NCBI GenBank assembly: GCA_913057765.1
Contig: CAJXPH010000017.1
Span: 1-20,868 of the forward strand
Direction: 5' to 3'
From: an uncultured Campylobacteraceae bacterium
GTDB taxonomy: Bacteria; Campylobacterota; Campylobacteria; Campylobacterales; Arcobacteraceae
DNA: 20,868 bases
The position numbers were made by a program, and so were the translations under genes. A model generated the notes under the pieces. It was not told where the DNA came from. It saw only the letters and a list, made by a program, of their open reading frames with translations, and did not search any database. Below, in pieces: positions 7,635-15,898 of the stretch (positions within the stretch are counted from its first letter, which is position 1; the number at the start of each line of letters is the position of its first letter).

Positions 7635-7650
7635 ATTTAATATATTAAAT
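7635..7650. promoter_or_regulatory. 16-bp perfect palindrome upstream of nosZ (candidate operator)
   Basis: ATTTAATATATTAAAT is a perfect palindrome centred at 7642.5. It is laid out like a Crp/Fnr-family site (TTTAA-N4-TTAAA), though it lacks the G/C bases typical of such boxes. A plausible -10 hexamer TATGAT lies at 7675-7680, which would put the palindrome near -44 relative to a start around 7687, close to a class II activator position. AT-rich palindromes of this size also occur by chance in such a genome, so this is only a candidate. No TTGAT-N4-ATCAA box was seen in 7512-7723. Confidence 0.3.
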
Positions 7651-7723
7651 AGTATGTGTAGTGTTTTATAACTTTATGATAATAATACTCTACATTAGAT
7701 AATTTAAAGAAGGAGAAGTTAAG

Positions 7724-10321
7724 ATGAGAAAAACACATAGTACACTTTCTTCATTAGTTTTAGGTACGGCTTTAACAGCATCTGTTGCATCAGGTGCAAC
7801 AGGCGAACTAGCAAAAGTAATGAAAGAAAGAGGGCTGTCTGAAATTGATGTAGTCAGAGCAGCAAAAACTTATAATCCTACTGGGGTTAAAGACAAGTAT
7901 GTTATTTTTTCTTCTGGAGGACAATCTGGACAAGTAATTGTTTATGGTGTTCCATCTATGAGAATTTTAAAATATATTGGGGTATTTACTCCAGAACCTT
8001 GGCAAGGGTATGGTTATGATAAAGATTCATTAGCTATATTAAGACAAGGTGACGTTAGAGGGAAAGAAATCAATTGGGGAGATACTCATCACCCTGCACT
8101 TTCTGAAATAGACGGGAAATATGACGGTAAATGGTTAGCAATTAATGATAAAGCTAATCCAAGAATCGCTGTAATTGATTTAGAAGATTTCGAAACAAAA
8201 CAAATAGTTCCAAATCCAGTATTTAAATCAAATCACGGGGGAGCATTCTTTACTCCAAATTCAGAATATATTATTGAAGCATCACAGTATGCTGCACCTT
8301 ATGACAATGATTACCACCCAATTGAAGAGTACAAAGAGACTTATCGTGGTGGAGTTACAATGTGGAAATTTGACCACAAAAAAGGTAGGATTCAACCAAA
8401 AGACTCTTATACAATCGAAATGCCACCATACCATCAAGATTTATCTGATGCAGGTAAAGGTGTAAGTTACGGTTGGGGATTCACAAACTCATTTAATACA
8501 GAGATGTATACAGGTGGGATTGAAGTAGGTAATCCACCAAATGAAGCTGGTATGTCAAGAAATGATACTGACTTTTTACATGTATATAACTGGAAGAAAC
8601 TTGCAGAAGTAGCAAAAGATCCTAAAAATGTAAAAGTTATAAATGGTCATAACGTTATTCCAATGGATATTGCAGTTAAAAATAATGCATTATTCTTAAT
8701 TCCAGAACCAAAATCACCTCATGGTGTTGATGTTTCTCCTGATGGGAAATATATGATTGTTTGTGGTAAATTAGATACACATGCATCTGTTTACTCTTTT
8801 GAAAAAATCAAAAACCAAATTGATAAAAAAGAATACATTGGAAAAGATCCATATGGTATTCCAATTTTAGATATGAAAAAATCTTTACATGGACAATTAG
8901 AGTTGGGTCTTGGCCCTCTACATACTCAGTATTCTCCAGTTGATGGTCAAGTATATACTTCATTATATGTTGATTCTCAAGTTGTAAAATGGAACTACAA
9001 AGATTTAAAAGTTTTAGATAAAGAAAATGTACACTACAACATTGGTCACTTAGCTGGTATGGAAGGTAAAACTTCAGATCCTCAAGGTGAGTATATCATT
9101 GCATTAAATAAATTAGCAATTGATAGATTCCAAAATGTTGGTCCATTACACCCTCAAAATCATCAATTAATTGATATTAGAGGTAAGACTATGGATTTAT
9201 TAGTTGATATGCCTTTACCACTAGGTGAGCCTCACCAAGCAGTTGGTATTAGAGCTAGTAAATTACATCCACATGTAAGATACCCAATGGGTACAAACAG
9301 TAAAACTGGTAAAATTCATGTTGGAAAAACACTTGCAGGTCAAGAAAGAGTTGAAAGAAATGGAAAGCATGTAACTGTATATGCTACATTAGTTAGATCT
9401 CACATTAACCCTGAGAGATTAACTGTTAATAAAGGTGACTTAGTTACTTTCCATATGACAAACCTTGAAAGAGCGCAAGATGAAACTCACGGATTTACAA
9501 TTGGTGGATTTGATCAACATGCATCATTAGAACCAGGTGAAACTACTACTATAGAATTTGTTGCAGATATTGAGGGTGTATTCCCTTACTATTGTACTGA
9601 GTTCTGTTCAGCTCTTCACTTAGAGATGATGGGATACATGATGGTTAAAGATCCTAATAAGAAATACGTTAGTGCTGCTAAAATGAAAATGAAAACTATG
9701 ACTAAAGAAGAATTAAAAGCTGAATATGACAAAGCTGTTGCTGTAAATGCTGCAACTGATGCTGTTATTCAATCAGTTGTTGCATTCTTAAAAGCTAATG
9801 GTTTTGATAAACATCAAGTAGTTGCAGATTTAGTAACAGATGCATTTGACCAATATGGACAAATTCCTGCTGAAAAGAAAAAATCTGATGCTGCACTTAA
9901 AGCTGGTGATATTGAAAAAGCTGTTTTACATGAAGGTATGATTTGGCAATTAATGGTTAAAACTGCTGACGTTGGTATTAGAGCAAAAGATACATTAGTT
10001 ACAAAGATTTCTACTAAACAAACTGCTGCAGCGGCACGTGGAGCTACTGCATTTGCTGAAGGTGGATGTAATGGTTGTCACGTAATCGGAAAAGTTTCAT
10101 CAGGACCTGATTTAACTGGTGTATTACAAAGACATGAAAATGGTGAAGATTGGGTTAGTAAATTCATCATGCATCCAGAGACTATGTACGAAGACCCATA
10201 TGTAAAAGGTATGATAGATTACTTTAATTTAAAAATGCCTGATCAAAATATGAGTGAAAAAGAAACAAAAGATATTATTGAGTATCTTAAATGGATTGAC
10301 GAAAACGCTAACCTTTTCTAA
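7724..10321 (+). CDS. nosZ: Nitrous oxide reductase NosZ, clade II with C-terminal cytochrome c domain
   Basis: 865 residues; reduces N2O to N2 in the periplasm. The signal peptide (1-25, MRKTHSTLSSLVLGTALTAS) lacks a twin arginine, so export by Sec is expected, a mark of clade II enzymes. The beta-propeller carries the CuZ histidines: DTHH (H122, H123), NHGG (H171), SPHG (H333), GPLH (H400), GHLAG (H442) and EPHQ (H504). The cupredoxin domain has the CuA ligands H589, C624, C628, H632 and M635 in CTEFCSALHLEM. A C-terminal extension absent from Pseudomonas and Paracoccus NosZ holds a haem site C782-NGC-H786 with a likely axial methionine near 838-843, as in Wolinella and relatives. All ligands are present, so the enzyme should be active. 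A strong AAGGAG lies about ten bases before the ATG, and a terminator follows the stop. Confidence 0.98.
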   Translation: MRKTHSTLSSLVLGTALTASVASGATGELAKVMKERGLSEIDVVRAAKTYNPTGVKDKYVIFSSGGQSGQVIVYGVPSMRILKYIGVFTPEPWQGYGYDKDSLAILRQGDVRGKEINWGDTHHPALSEIDGKYDGKWLAINDKANPRIAVIDLEDFETKQIVPNPVFKSNHGGAFFTPNSEYIIEASQYAAPYDNDYHPIEEYKETYRGGVTMWKFDHKKGRIQPKDSYTIEMPPYHQDLSDAGKGVSYGWGFTNSFNTEMYTGGIEVGNPPNEAGMSRNDTDFLHVYNWKKLAEVAKDPKNVKVINGHNVIPMDIAVKNNALFLIPEPKSPHGVDVSPDGKYMIVCGKLDTHASVYSFEKIKNQIDKKEYIGKDPYGIPILDMKKSLHGQLELGLGPLHTQYSPVDGQVYTSLYVDSQVVKWNYKDLKVLDKENVHYNIGHLAGMEGKTSDPQGEYIIALNKLAIDRFQNVGPLHPQNHQLIDIRGKTMDLLVDMPLPLGEPHQAVGIRASKLHPHVRYPMGTNSKTGKIHVGKTLAGQERVERNGKHVTVYATLVRSHINPERLTVNKGDLVTFHMTNLERAQDETHGFTIGGFDQHASLEPGETTTIEFVADIEGVFPYYCTEFCSALHLEMMGYMMVKDPNKKYVSAAKMKMKTMTKEELKAEYDKAVAVNAATDAVIQSVVAFLKANGFDKHQVVADLVTDAFDQYGQIPAEKKKSDAALKAGDIEKAVLHEGMIWQLMVKTADVGIRAKDTLVTKISTKQTAAAARGATAFAEGGCNGCHVIGKVSSGPDLTGVLQRHENGEDWVSKFIMHPETMYEDPYVKGMIDYFNLKMPDQNMSEKETKDIIEYLKWIDENANLF

Positions 10322-10332
10322 GATCTAACTAG

Positions 10333-10363
10333 AAAGGAAGAATCCCTGATTCTTCCTTTTTAT
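10333..10363 (+). terminator. Rho-independent terminator after nosZ
   Basis: A perfect 12-bp stem, AAAGGAAGAATC at 10333-10344 with GATTCTTCCTTT at 10348-10359, has a three-base loop (CCT) and is followed by TTATT. It lies 12 bases after the nosZ stop and should end or attenuate most nosZ transcripts, giving excess nosZ message over the downstream accessory genes. Confidence 0.85.
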
Positions 10364-10376
10364 TGACTGGTATCAA
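10363..10376. promoter_or_regulatory. FNR/Crp-type box upstream of nosB
   Basis: TTGAC-TGGT-ATCAA matches the FNR consensus TTGAT-N4-ATCAA at nine of ten defined positions. It starts right at the end of the nosZ terminator and lies 49 bases before the nosB ATG. A TATACT hexamer at 10392-10397 could be the -10 element. The spacing from box to -10 is a few bases shorter than an ideal class II site. Oxygen- or nitrogen-oxide-responsive Crp/Fnr regulators control nos genes in relatives, so a second, regulated promoter for nosB-nosL is plausible. Confidence 0.5.
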
Positions 10377-10425
10377 CAATGAATTGATATTTATACTTTA
10401 GAACTTTCACTATAAGGACAAAAAA

Positions 10426-11211
10426 ATGCACACAAGTTTTATAAAAGCAAAAATATTTGCTGCACTTGCATTAATTATTATGACAATAGCCTTTACTTTA
10501 CCAATGATTACATTTCATGGTACATTAAATAAAATTCACGAAGATAGAATTGATGAGATTTCTCCACTTGCAATAAAGACTTGGAATCTTTATAATCAAG
10601 GAAGATATAAAAGTACAACAACAGATAAAGAAGCACACAATGACTTAGAAATGATGATAAAAACATCAGGAGAAATTGGTGTTGCATCATTACCACTTTG
10701 GTCTTGTTCACTAGAAGCACCAAATTATCCAAAAAAAGCCTTCCCAGAAGGAATACCTGTATTTTTCCATTTTGATGGCTTCTCAGGAGAAGTACATGAA
10801 ATGAATACAATTAATCATTATGTTGGAATGGATCCAATGTGGAGAGGTGGTCAATTCGAAAGAGAAATAGGGATATATGCATTATTAGGATTATCACTAT
10901 TTATGATTTTCTTTATACTTTATAATAAAAAGATTTTTACTTATATTATGATAATTCCGGCTTCACTTCCATTATTATTTATTGCAGATTATTCATATTG
11001 GTTATATTGGTTTGGACACAATCTTCATGATTGGGGTGCATTCAAAATAAAACCTTTTATGCCTACCGTATTTGGAGATGGTAAAATTGCACAGTTTACT
11101 ACCCATTCATATCCTACTATTGGTTTTTATTTATTATTAGCAATTGGATTCTTAAGTTTATTAGCAATATTAGCTAAGAATAAAGCTGTAAAAGAAACAG
11201 AAACAAATTAA
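10426..11211 (+). CDS. nosB: NosB, membrane protein of the clade II nos cluster
   Basis: 261 residues. Hydrophobic segments at about 9-30, 147-166, 170-196 and 231-250 suggest four membrane helices, with a large extracytoplasmic loop between the first two. That loop contains a cysteine in LWSCSLEAP (C94) and a conserved-looking stretch rich in His and Met (HFDGFSGEVHEMN, GMDPMW). Between the third and fourth helices is WFGHNLHDWGAF. The identification rests mainly on position (nosZ, then this gene, then nosD, as in Wolinella) and on the general form of NosB. Its biochemical role is not established; it is found with clade II NosZ and not in the Pseudomonas-type clusters. AAGGA precedes the ATG by eight bases, and an FNR-like box lies upstream. 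Confidence 0.85.
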   Translation: MHTSFIKAKIFAALALIIMTIAFTLPMITFHGTLNKIHEDRIDEISPLAIKTWNLYNQGRYKSTTTDKEAHNDLEMMIKTSGEIGVASLPLWSCSLEAPNYPKKAFPEGIPVFFHFDGFSGEVHEMNTINHYVGMDPMWRGGQFEREIGIYALLGLSLFMIFFILYNKKIFTYIMIIPASLPLLFIADYSYWLYWFGHNLHDWGAFKIKPFMPTVFGDGKIAQFTTHSYPTIGFYLLLAIGFLSLLAILAKNKAVKETETN

Positions 11212-11220
11212 GGTTTTTTG

Positions 11221-12432
11221 ATGTTTAAAGTAATTTTAGCTTTTTGTTTAATAAGTATAAATTTTTTATATGCAGGACTTTTACAAGAAGCAATTGATAA
11301 TGCACCAGAGGGTTCAATCTTAAAACTTCCAAAAGGAGTTTATAAAGGTTCAATCGTCATTAACAAGCCTATATCAATTATAGGGAAAGAAGATGGTGTA
11401 ATTATAGATGGAGAGGGAACAGGAACTGTAATTGAGATAAATGGTCCCTATGTTACTCTTAAAAATCTAACTGTCGTTGGTAGCGGAGATAGGCATGATA
11501 AAATTGATGCTGCAATAAAACTATCAAATTCAAAACAATCAGAAATATCTAATTGTATAATTAAAGATACATTATTTGGTATTGATGTTGCGATGACAAA
11601 TAATTCAATCATATCAAATAATTATATCACTTCAAAAGATTTAGATCTAGGATTAAGAGGTGATGGACTTAGACTTTGGTATTCAAACGATAATATAGTT
11701 AAAAATAATAAAGTAGTAAGATCTAGAGATGTAGTTGTATGGTATTCTCATGGTAATCAAATCACTGATAATTTTGGAGAATATAATAGATATTCTTTAC
11801 ACTTCATGTATGCTGGTAAAAACTATGTAAAAAACAACACTTATCAATACAATTCTGTTGGTATCTTCTTTATGTATAGTAAAGATACTATTGCAACTGG
11901 AAATATTGTAAAAAGTTCTTTAGGTGCTACAGGGATGGGTATTGGATTAAAAGACGTATCTAACTTCACACTAAAAGACAATACTGTAATTTATAATGCA
12001 CAAGGAATCTATATAGATAGATCACCATTTGAACCTGATACAAAAAACTGGGTTGAAAATAATAAGGTTTTATATAACTCCGAAGCCATTCATTTTCACT
12101 CATTAAGTGAAAATAATGTAATCAAAGGAAATACTATTCTAGGTAATATAGAAGATATTATCAATGATAGTAGAGGTGCAAAAACTGATCAAAATGAGAT
12201 AGAAGGTAATTATTGGGACAACTACGAAGGTTTCGATAAAAATGAAGATAATATAGGAGATACAGCACATAAAGTTTATCAATATGCAGATCAACTTTGG
12301 ATGTATAATAAAGATGTAAAATTCTTTTATGGTTCTCCTGTAATTTCTTTATTAAATTTTCTTGCAAAATTGGCTCCATTTAGTGAACCAAAATTTTTAA
12401 TGCAAGATCCAAAACCAAAATTAAAGATGTAA
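11221..12432 (+). CDS. nosD: NosD, periplasmic copper-centre assembly protein
   Basis: 403 residues from the ATG at 11221. A TTG three bases earlier is in frame but the ATG has the better distance to AAGG (seven bases). A Sec signal peptide (1-18, ending LYA-G) is followed by a right-handed beta-helix built of many short N-rich turns such as NSIISNNYITS, NIVKNNKVV and NVIKGNTILGN, the parallel beta-helix repeats of the NosD/CASH family. The HFMYAGKNYVKNN and GIFFMYSKDT segments and the C-terminal NYWDNYEGFD...GD and SPVISLL are typical of NosD. It works with NosF, NosY and NosL to deliver copper or sulfur to the CuZ site of NosZ. It sits nine bases after nosB and is followed within ten bases by nosG. 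Confidence 0.95.
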   Translation: MFKVILAFCLISINFLYAGLLQEAIDNAPEGSILKLPKGVYKGSIVINKPISIIGKEDGVIIDGEGTGTVIEINGPYVTLKNLTVVGSGDRHDKIDAAIKLSNSKQSEISNCIIKDTLFGIDVAMTNNSIISNNYITSKDLDLGLRGDGLRLWYSNDNIVKNNKVVRSRDVVVWYSHGNQITDNFGEYNRYSLHFMYAGKNYVKNNTYQYNSVGIFFMYSKDTIATGNIVKSSLGATGMGIGLKDVSNFTLKDNTVIYNAQGIYIDRSPFEPDTKNWVENNKVLYNSEAIHFHSLSENNVIKGNTILGNIEDIINDSRGAKTDQNEIEGNYWDNYEGFDKNEDNIGDTAHKVYQYADQLWMYNKDVKFFYGSPVISLLNFLAKLAPFSEPKFLMQDPKPKLKM

Positions 12433-12442
12433 GGATTTAATT

Positions 12443-13186
12443 ATGGCAAGAATCAAAAATGATAGAAGAACTTTTATTAAATTCTCAACACTAGGGATAC
12501 TAGCAGTAGCTCTTGGCGGTGGAATTGTTATAAGTCCATATGCATTACAAGCAGAAATGAGACTAAGACCACCTGGTGCTGTTTCAGAAAAAGATTTTTT
12601 AGCACTTTGTATTAAATGTGGACAATGTTTACAAGTATGCCCATACCATTCTATAAAACTAGCTGACATGGCTAAAGGTCATGGAATTGGAACTCCATAT
12701 ATAGATGCTAGAGAAAGAGGATGTTATGCTTGTACAGCAGTACCATGTGTATTAGCCTGTCCAAGTGGTGCCCTTGATCATGCTTGTGAAAAACCAGAAG
12801 ATATTAAAATGGGAATTGCTGTATTAGAATTTCCAAATAAATGTATTGCAATGACAAACACACCAGTACCGGTAGGACATAGTAAAAGAATTCATGATTT
12901 CACTAATGCACAAATGAATGTAACACAATTAGAACGTGATATGTTAGCAAAATTAGATGAATTTGAAGGAAAACAATGTACTATATGTGCGGATATGTGT
13001 CCTATACCAAATCCTCTTAGTGCAATCGCTATGATTAGAGAAGGTAATGGGAAAAAGCCTGAAGTGTATGAAGGTTGTATTGGTTGTGGAGCATGTGAAG
13101 AGTTATGTCCTGCAAATGAAGCAGCAATTGTTATAAAGCCAAGATTATCGTATGAAGATTATTATATTAAAGGAATTAAGTCGTGA
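12443..13186 (+). CDS. nosG: NosG, Tat-exported NapG-like polyferredoxin
   Basis: 247 residues. A twin-arginine signal (DRRTFIKFSTLGILAVALGGG, second R at 9) sends the folded protein across the membrane. Four cysteine clusters should bind 4Fe-4S centres: C56-x2-C-x2-C-x3-C66-P; C94-x2-C-x4-C-x3-C106-P; C179-x2-C-x3-C186-P; and C212-x2-C-x2-C-x3-C222-P. The third has a shortened spacing, as is usual in the NapG/NosG family. Together with NosH it is thought to form a menaquinol-oxidising, NapGH-like complex feeding electrons toward NosZ through the NosC cytochromes. AAGGA overlaps the end of nosD, and the stop overlaps the nosC1 start by four bases, showing close translational linkage. Confidence 0.95.
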   Translation: MARIKNDRRTFIKFSTLGILAVALGGGIVISPYALQAEMRLRPPGAVSEKDFLALCIKCGQCLQVCPYHSIKLADMAKGHGIGTPYIDARERGCYACTAVPCVLACPSGALDHACEKPEDIKMGIAVLEFPNKCIAMTNTPVPVGHSKRIHDFTNAQMNVTQLERDMLAKLDEFEGKQCTICADMCPIPNPLSAIAMIREGNGKKPEVYEGCIGCGACEELCPANEAAIVIKPRLSYEDYYIKGIKS

Positions 13187-13782
13187 TAAAAAAAATATTA
13201 TTAAGTGCCGTAGTAGCACTATTTATTTCTGGATGTTCAGATAAAAAAGAAGAACAAAAGACTGAAGTAAAAGAAGTTGTACAACAAGCACCATTAAAAA
13301 TTGAAGTTGAAAAAAATGAAGATGCAAAAGAAGTAAAAGTTGTAGAAAAAGAGCAAACAAATAATAAAAATGAAACTTATTACTTTAATTATAATGGCGT
13401 GAAAACACAATATGATCCAAATACAGAACCTGCAAATAAAGATGCAAAAATAAGAGTGGCTCAAAGAAGTAGTATTGATGCAAACTTACATGTGAGAAGT
13501 CCATATGAGAAAGTTAAAATTTCTTTATTAGTGAAAAGTCTTAGTAAAGAATTTATTGTTAAATGTTCAGCTTGTCACAATGACTATGCAAATGGTGTAA
13601 TAGGTCCATCATTATTAGATAAAGATTCTGATTCTATTTATAACAGTATTATGAAATTTAAAAACAATAAAGATGCAAACGTTCTAATGACAGGATTGGT
13701 TAATCAAATGTCAGAAACAGAAATAAAGAAAATCGCAGATGAAATTTATGAATTTAACAAACAAATTAGGGAGCTAAAATGA
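13183..13782 (+). CDS. nosC1: NosC1, monohaem c-type cytochrome lipoprotein
   Basis: 199 residues, GTG start overlapping the nosG stop by four bases with AGGA about ten bases upstream. The N-terminus is a lipoprotein signal (MIKKILLSAVVALFISG-C18), so it should be membrane-anchored on the periplasmic face. A long Lys/Glu-rich linker (about 20-65) leads to one haem c site C128-SAC-H132; M169 or M176 is a likely axial ligand. In Wolinella the corresponding monohaem cytochrome is encoded at the same place and is presumed to carry electrons from the NosGH complex to NosZ. The assignment as C1 is by order; the sequence alone shows only a class I type cytochrome c. It overlaps nosC2 by four bases. 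Confidence 0.9.
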   Translation: MIKKILLSAVVALFISGCSDKKEEQKTEVKEVVQQAPLKIEVEKNEDAKEVKVVEKEQTNNKNETYYFNYNGVKTQYDPNTEPANKDAKIRVAQRSSIDANLHVRSPYEKVKISLLVKSLSKEFIVKCSACHNDYANGVIGPSLLDKDSDSIYNSIMKFKNNKDANVLMTGLVNQMSETEIKKIADEIYEFNKQIRELK

Positions 13783-14273
13783 AAAACATAATAGCCATAA
13801 TTTCGACAGTTATTGTTCTAGGACTAATGGGATATACATTTAATAATGGTCGAGCTTTTCAAGGTGGAGAAGCAGGAAATATTATTGAAGATATTAAAGT
13901 ATCTAATAATCAAGTTCAAATGAATACTCAACCACCTCAAAATGATAACATCGAAGAAGATAAAATTAGAGCATTAAGAAATAAAGCAGGAAATACTGCT
14001 TCATTTGAAGTAAGTAATAACTATAGAAGTAAATGTGCTTCATGTCATGGTGCTGATGGTTCAGGGCTACAAAATGGTAAAAAACTTATGGGTCCAGGAC
14101 TTTTTGGACAATCAGAAGAAAAACTATACAAAGATTTAATTGATTTTAAAGCAGGACGAAAAGAGAATCTTATTATGAAAGGTTTATTAATAAACTTATC
14201 TGAAGAAGATTTAAAAGAATATGCAAAAGAAATCGCGCAATTCAAAGCTAAAAAAGATGCTTTAGAAAAATAG
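13779..14273 (+). CDS. nosC2: NosC2, monohaem c-type cytochrome
   Basis: 164 residues, ATG overlapping the nosC1 stop (ATGA) with AGGGAG upstream. A hydrophobic segment at 3-20 without a lipobox probably serves as an uncleaved membrane anchor or signal peptide. One haem c motif C86-ASC-H90 is followed by GADGSGLQNGKKLMGPGLFG, and M133 (LIMKGLL) is the likely axial ligand. The C-terminal half closely parallels NosC1 (for example KFKNNKDANVLMTGL against DFKAGRKENLIMKGL), so the two genes look like an old tandem duplication. It probably passes electrons to the haem domain of NosZ. nosH follows after 24 bases. Confidence 0.92.
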   Translation: MKNIIAIISTVIVLGLMGYTFNNGRAFQGGEAGNIIEDIKVSNNQVQMNTQPPQNDNIEEDKIRALRNKAGNTASFEVSNNYRSKCASCHGADGSGLQNGKKLMGPGLFGQSEEKLYKDLIDFKAGRKENLIMKGLLINLSEEDLKEYAKEIAQFKAKKDALEK

Positions 14274-14297
14274 CTATTAGCTGTTAGGAAATTTAAA

Positions 14298-15203
14298 ATG
14301 GATAAATGGAATTCACGAGCAACAATAAAAAATACGTCATTTTTCTCAACTTTTTTTGACAAAACTAAAGAAGGAAAGTCTTATTTTTCGTATAGAATGA
14401 AGAGATGGATTGTTATTATAGCAATCCATTTATTGTTCTTTTTGTCATTTGCTATTGATATTCAAACATTAGAAGGTACACTAAATGGTTCAAGATTTTT
14501 AGGATTTCACCTAATTGATCCATTTACTACACTTCAAGTTTATTTAGCAACATACCACATGCCAATAAATATTGTTATTGGTACGGCAACAATTGTAATA
14601 TTCTACCTATTAATTGGAGGAAGAACTTACTGTTCATGGGTTTGCCCTTACGGACTATTAAGTGAGATTGGTGAAAAACTTCATAATAGTTTAGTATCTA
14701 AAAAGATAATAAAAGAAAGAAAATTTGATCATAGAATTAGACATATCTTCTTAGCTATGTTTACTGTTATGGCAATTACTAGTGGTTATTTAGTTTTTGA
14801 AACATTTAATGTAGTTGGTATATTAAGTAGATTCATTGCCTATGGGTGGAGTTTAGCTCTAGGCTGGGTATTAGTTGTATTTTTAATTGAAGTGTTTTTC
14901 TCACGTCGTGCATGGTGTACATATCTTTGTCCAATAGGTACAACTTATGGATATATAGGAAAAGTTAGTGCTCTTAGAGTTCAATGGAACGATAATTGTG
15001 ATCACTGTATGGTTTGTCATGATGTTTGTTTTGAGAATCAAGTATTAGAACTTACAAAAGCTAAATATGATGAAGAGAGAACAGAAAAAGGTATCAAAAC
15101 ACAATATGTGACTGGTGCTGATTGTACACTTTGTGGTAGATGTATAGATGTATGTCATGCAGATGCATTAAAATTTGATTTTAGATTAAAAGGTTTAGTA
15201 TAA
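14298..15203 (+). CDS. nosH: NosH, NapH-like membrane iron-sulfur protein
   Basis: 301 residues. Four membrane helices (about 35-54, 90-107, 149-165 and 183-200) are followed by a cytoplasmic ferredoxin domain. Two CxxxCP motifs at the membrane (C112-SWV-C116-P and C207-TYL-C211-P) are the signature of the NapH/NosR/CcoG group. The C-terminus carries two 4Fe-4S motifs, C234-x2-C-x2-C-x3-C244 and C276-x2-C-x2-C-x3-C286. The second and fourth clusters end CF and CH instead of the common CP, a mild variation. It is the presumed quinol-oxidising partner of NosG. TAGGAA precedes the ATG by seven bases; the nosF ATG follows the stop directly. Confidence 0.95.
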   Translation: MDKWNSRATIKNTSFFSTFFDKTKEGKSYFSYRMKRWIVIIAIHLLFFLSFAIDIQTLEGTLNGSRFLGFHLIDPFTTLQVYLATYHMPINIVIGTATIVIFYLLIGGRTYCSWVCPYGLLSEIGEKLHNSLVSKKIIKERKFDHRIRHIFLAMFTVMAITSGYLVFETFNVVGILSRFIAYGWSLALGWVLVVFLIEVFFSRRAWCTYLCPIGTTYGYIGKVSALRVQWNDNCDHCMVCHDVCFENQVLELTKAKYDEERTEKGIKTQYVTGADCTLCGRCIDVCHADALKFDFRLKGLV

Positions 15204-15842
15204 ATGATACAGGTTTCAAACTTAACAAAAAAATTTGGTGCTCATGTTTCTTTAGATAACGTAAGTGTTGAGTTTAAGAAAAATAATTATGTAGCTCTTA
15301 TGGGTCCAAATGGAGCAGGAAAAACAACTCTTATTAGATCAATAATGGGTTATTACCATCCAAATAAAGGTGGAGTATTAATTAATGGATTAAATCCAAT
15401 TAAAGAGAGAACAAAAGTATTAGATAATATATCTTTTGTACCACAATTACCACCTCCTATAAAACTAAGTTTAGAAGAGTTAATACAATATATTCAAACT
15501 AGTTCAAATGTTGATAAAGAATTAATTATGCATTATGCAAATGAAATGAAACTAGATTTAAAAAGTAATTTAAAGAAATCATTTTTTAAACTATCTGGTG
15601 GAATGAAACAAAAGATGCTTATTGCTATTTCTTTAGCAAAGAAAAGTGAAATCATAATCTATGATGAGCCAACTGCAAATCTTGATCCAAAAGCAAGAGA
15701 TGACTTTTATAGATTACTAAAAGAGAATGAAAAAGAAAAGATTTCTTTATTTGTTACTCATAGATTAGATGAAGTAAAAGAGATTGTAAATAGACAGATA
15801 TATATGGACCTTGGTAAAATAGTATCTGATGAAAGAGTATAG
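15204..15842 (+). CDS. nosF: NosF, ABC transporter ATPase subunit
   Basis: 212 residues, starting at the base after the nosH stop. All ATPase motifs are intact: Walker A GPNGAGKTT (34-42), Q-loop Q81, signature LSGGMKQ (130-136), Walker B IIIYDEP (150-156), D-loop and switch H186. NosF normally pairs with the permease NosY to drive a NosDFY transporter for CuZ assembly. It is some 95 residues shorter than the Pseudomonas protein at the C-terminus. I see no frame continuing past the TAG, so this looks like a natural short form and not a frameshift. The unusual point is that nosY, expected next, is not there: nosL begins 57 bases later. Confidence 0.92.
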   Translation: MIQVSNLTKKFGAHVSLDNVSVEFKKNNYVALMGPNGAGKTTLIRSIMGYYHPNKGGVLINGLNPIKERTKVLDNISFVPQLPPPIKLSLEELIQYIQTSSNVDKELIMHYANEMKLDLKSNLKKSFFKLSGGMKQKMLIAISLAKKSEIIIYDEPTANLDPKARDDFYRLLKENEKEKISLFVTHRLDEVKEIVNRQIYMDLGKIVSDERV

Positions 15843-15898
15843 CCACCCTATATATTTAACTTTTAGCTATACATTAGTATAAAATAAAGGAAAAGAAA

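Noticed and set aside
11218..11220. TTG as the nosD start
   Set aside because: The ATG directly after it is a better codon at the right distance from AAGG, and the signal peptide begins there.
14276..14297. Missing nosR between cytochrome and nosH genes
   Set aside because: Clade II clusters of Campylobacterota normally lack nosR and use NosG/NosH, so its absence is expected.
14045..14362. Minus-strand frame of 105 codons across nosC2 and nosH
   Set aside because: It is antisense to two well-supported genes, with composition set by the complementary coding strand. The same holds for the minus-strand frames at 12161-12379, 12421-12669 and 10508-10810, and the other frames lying inside real genes.
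15204..15898. Frameshift in nosF hiding a fused or decayed nosY
   Set aside because: The 56 bases after the nosF stop encode nothing permease-like in any frame and nosL follows with its own signals, so nosY is absent, not decayed in place.
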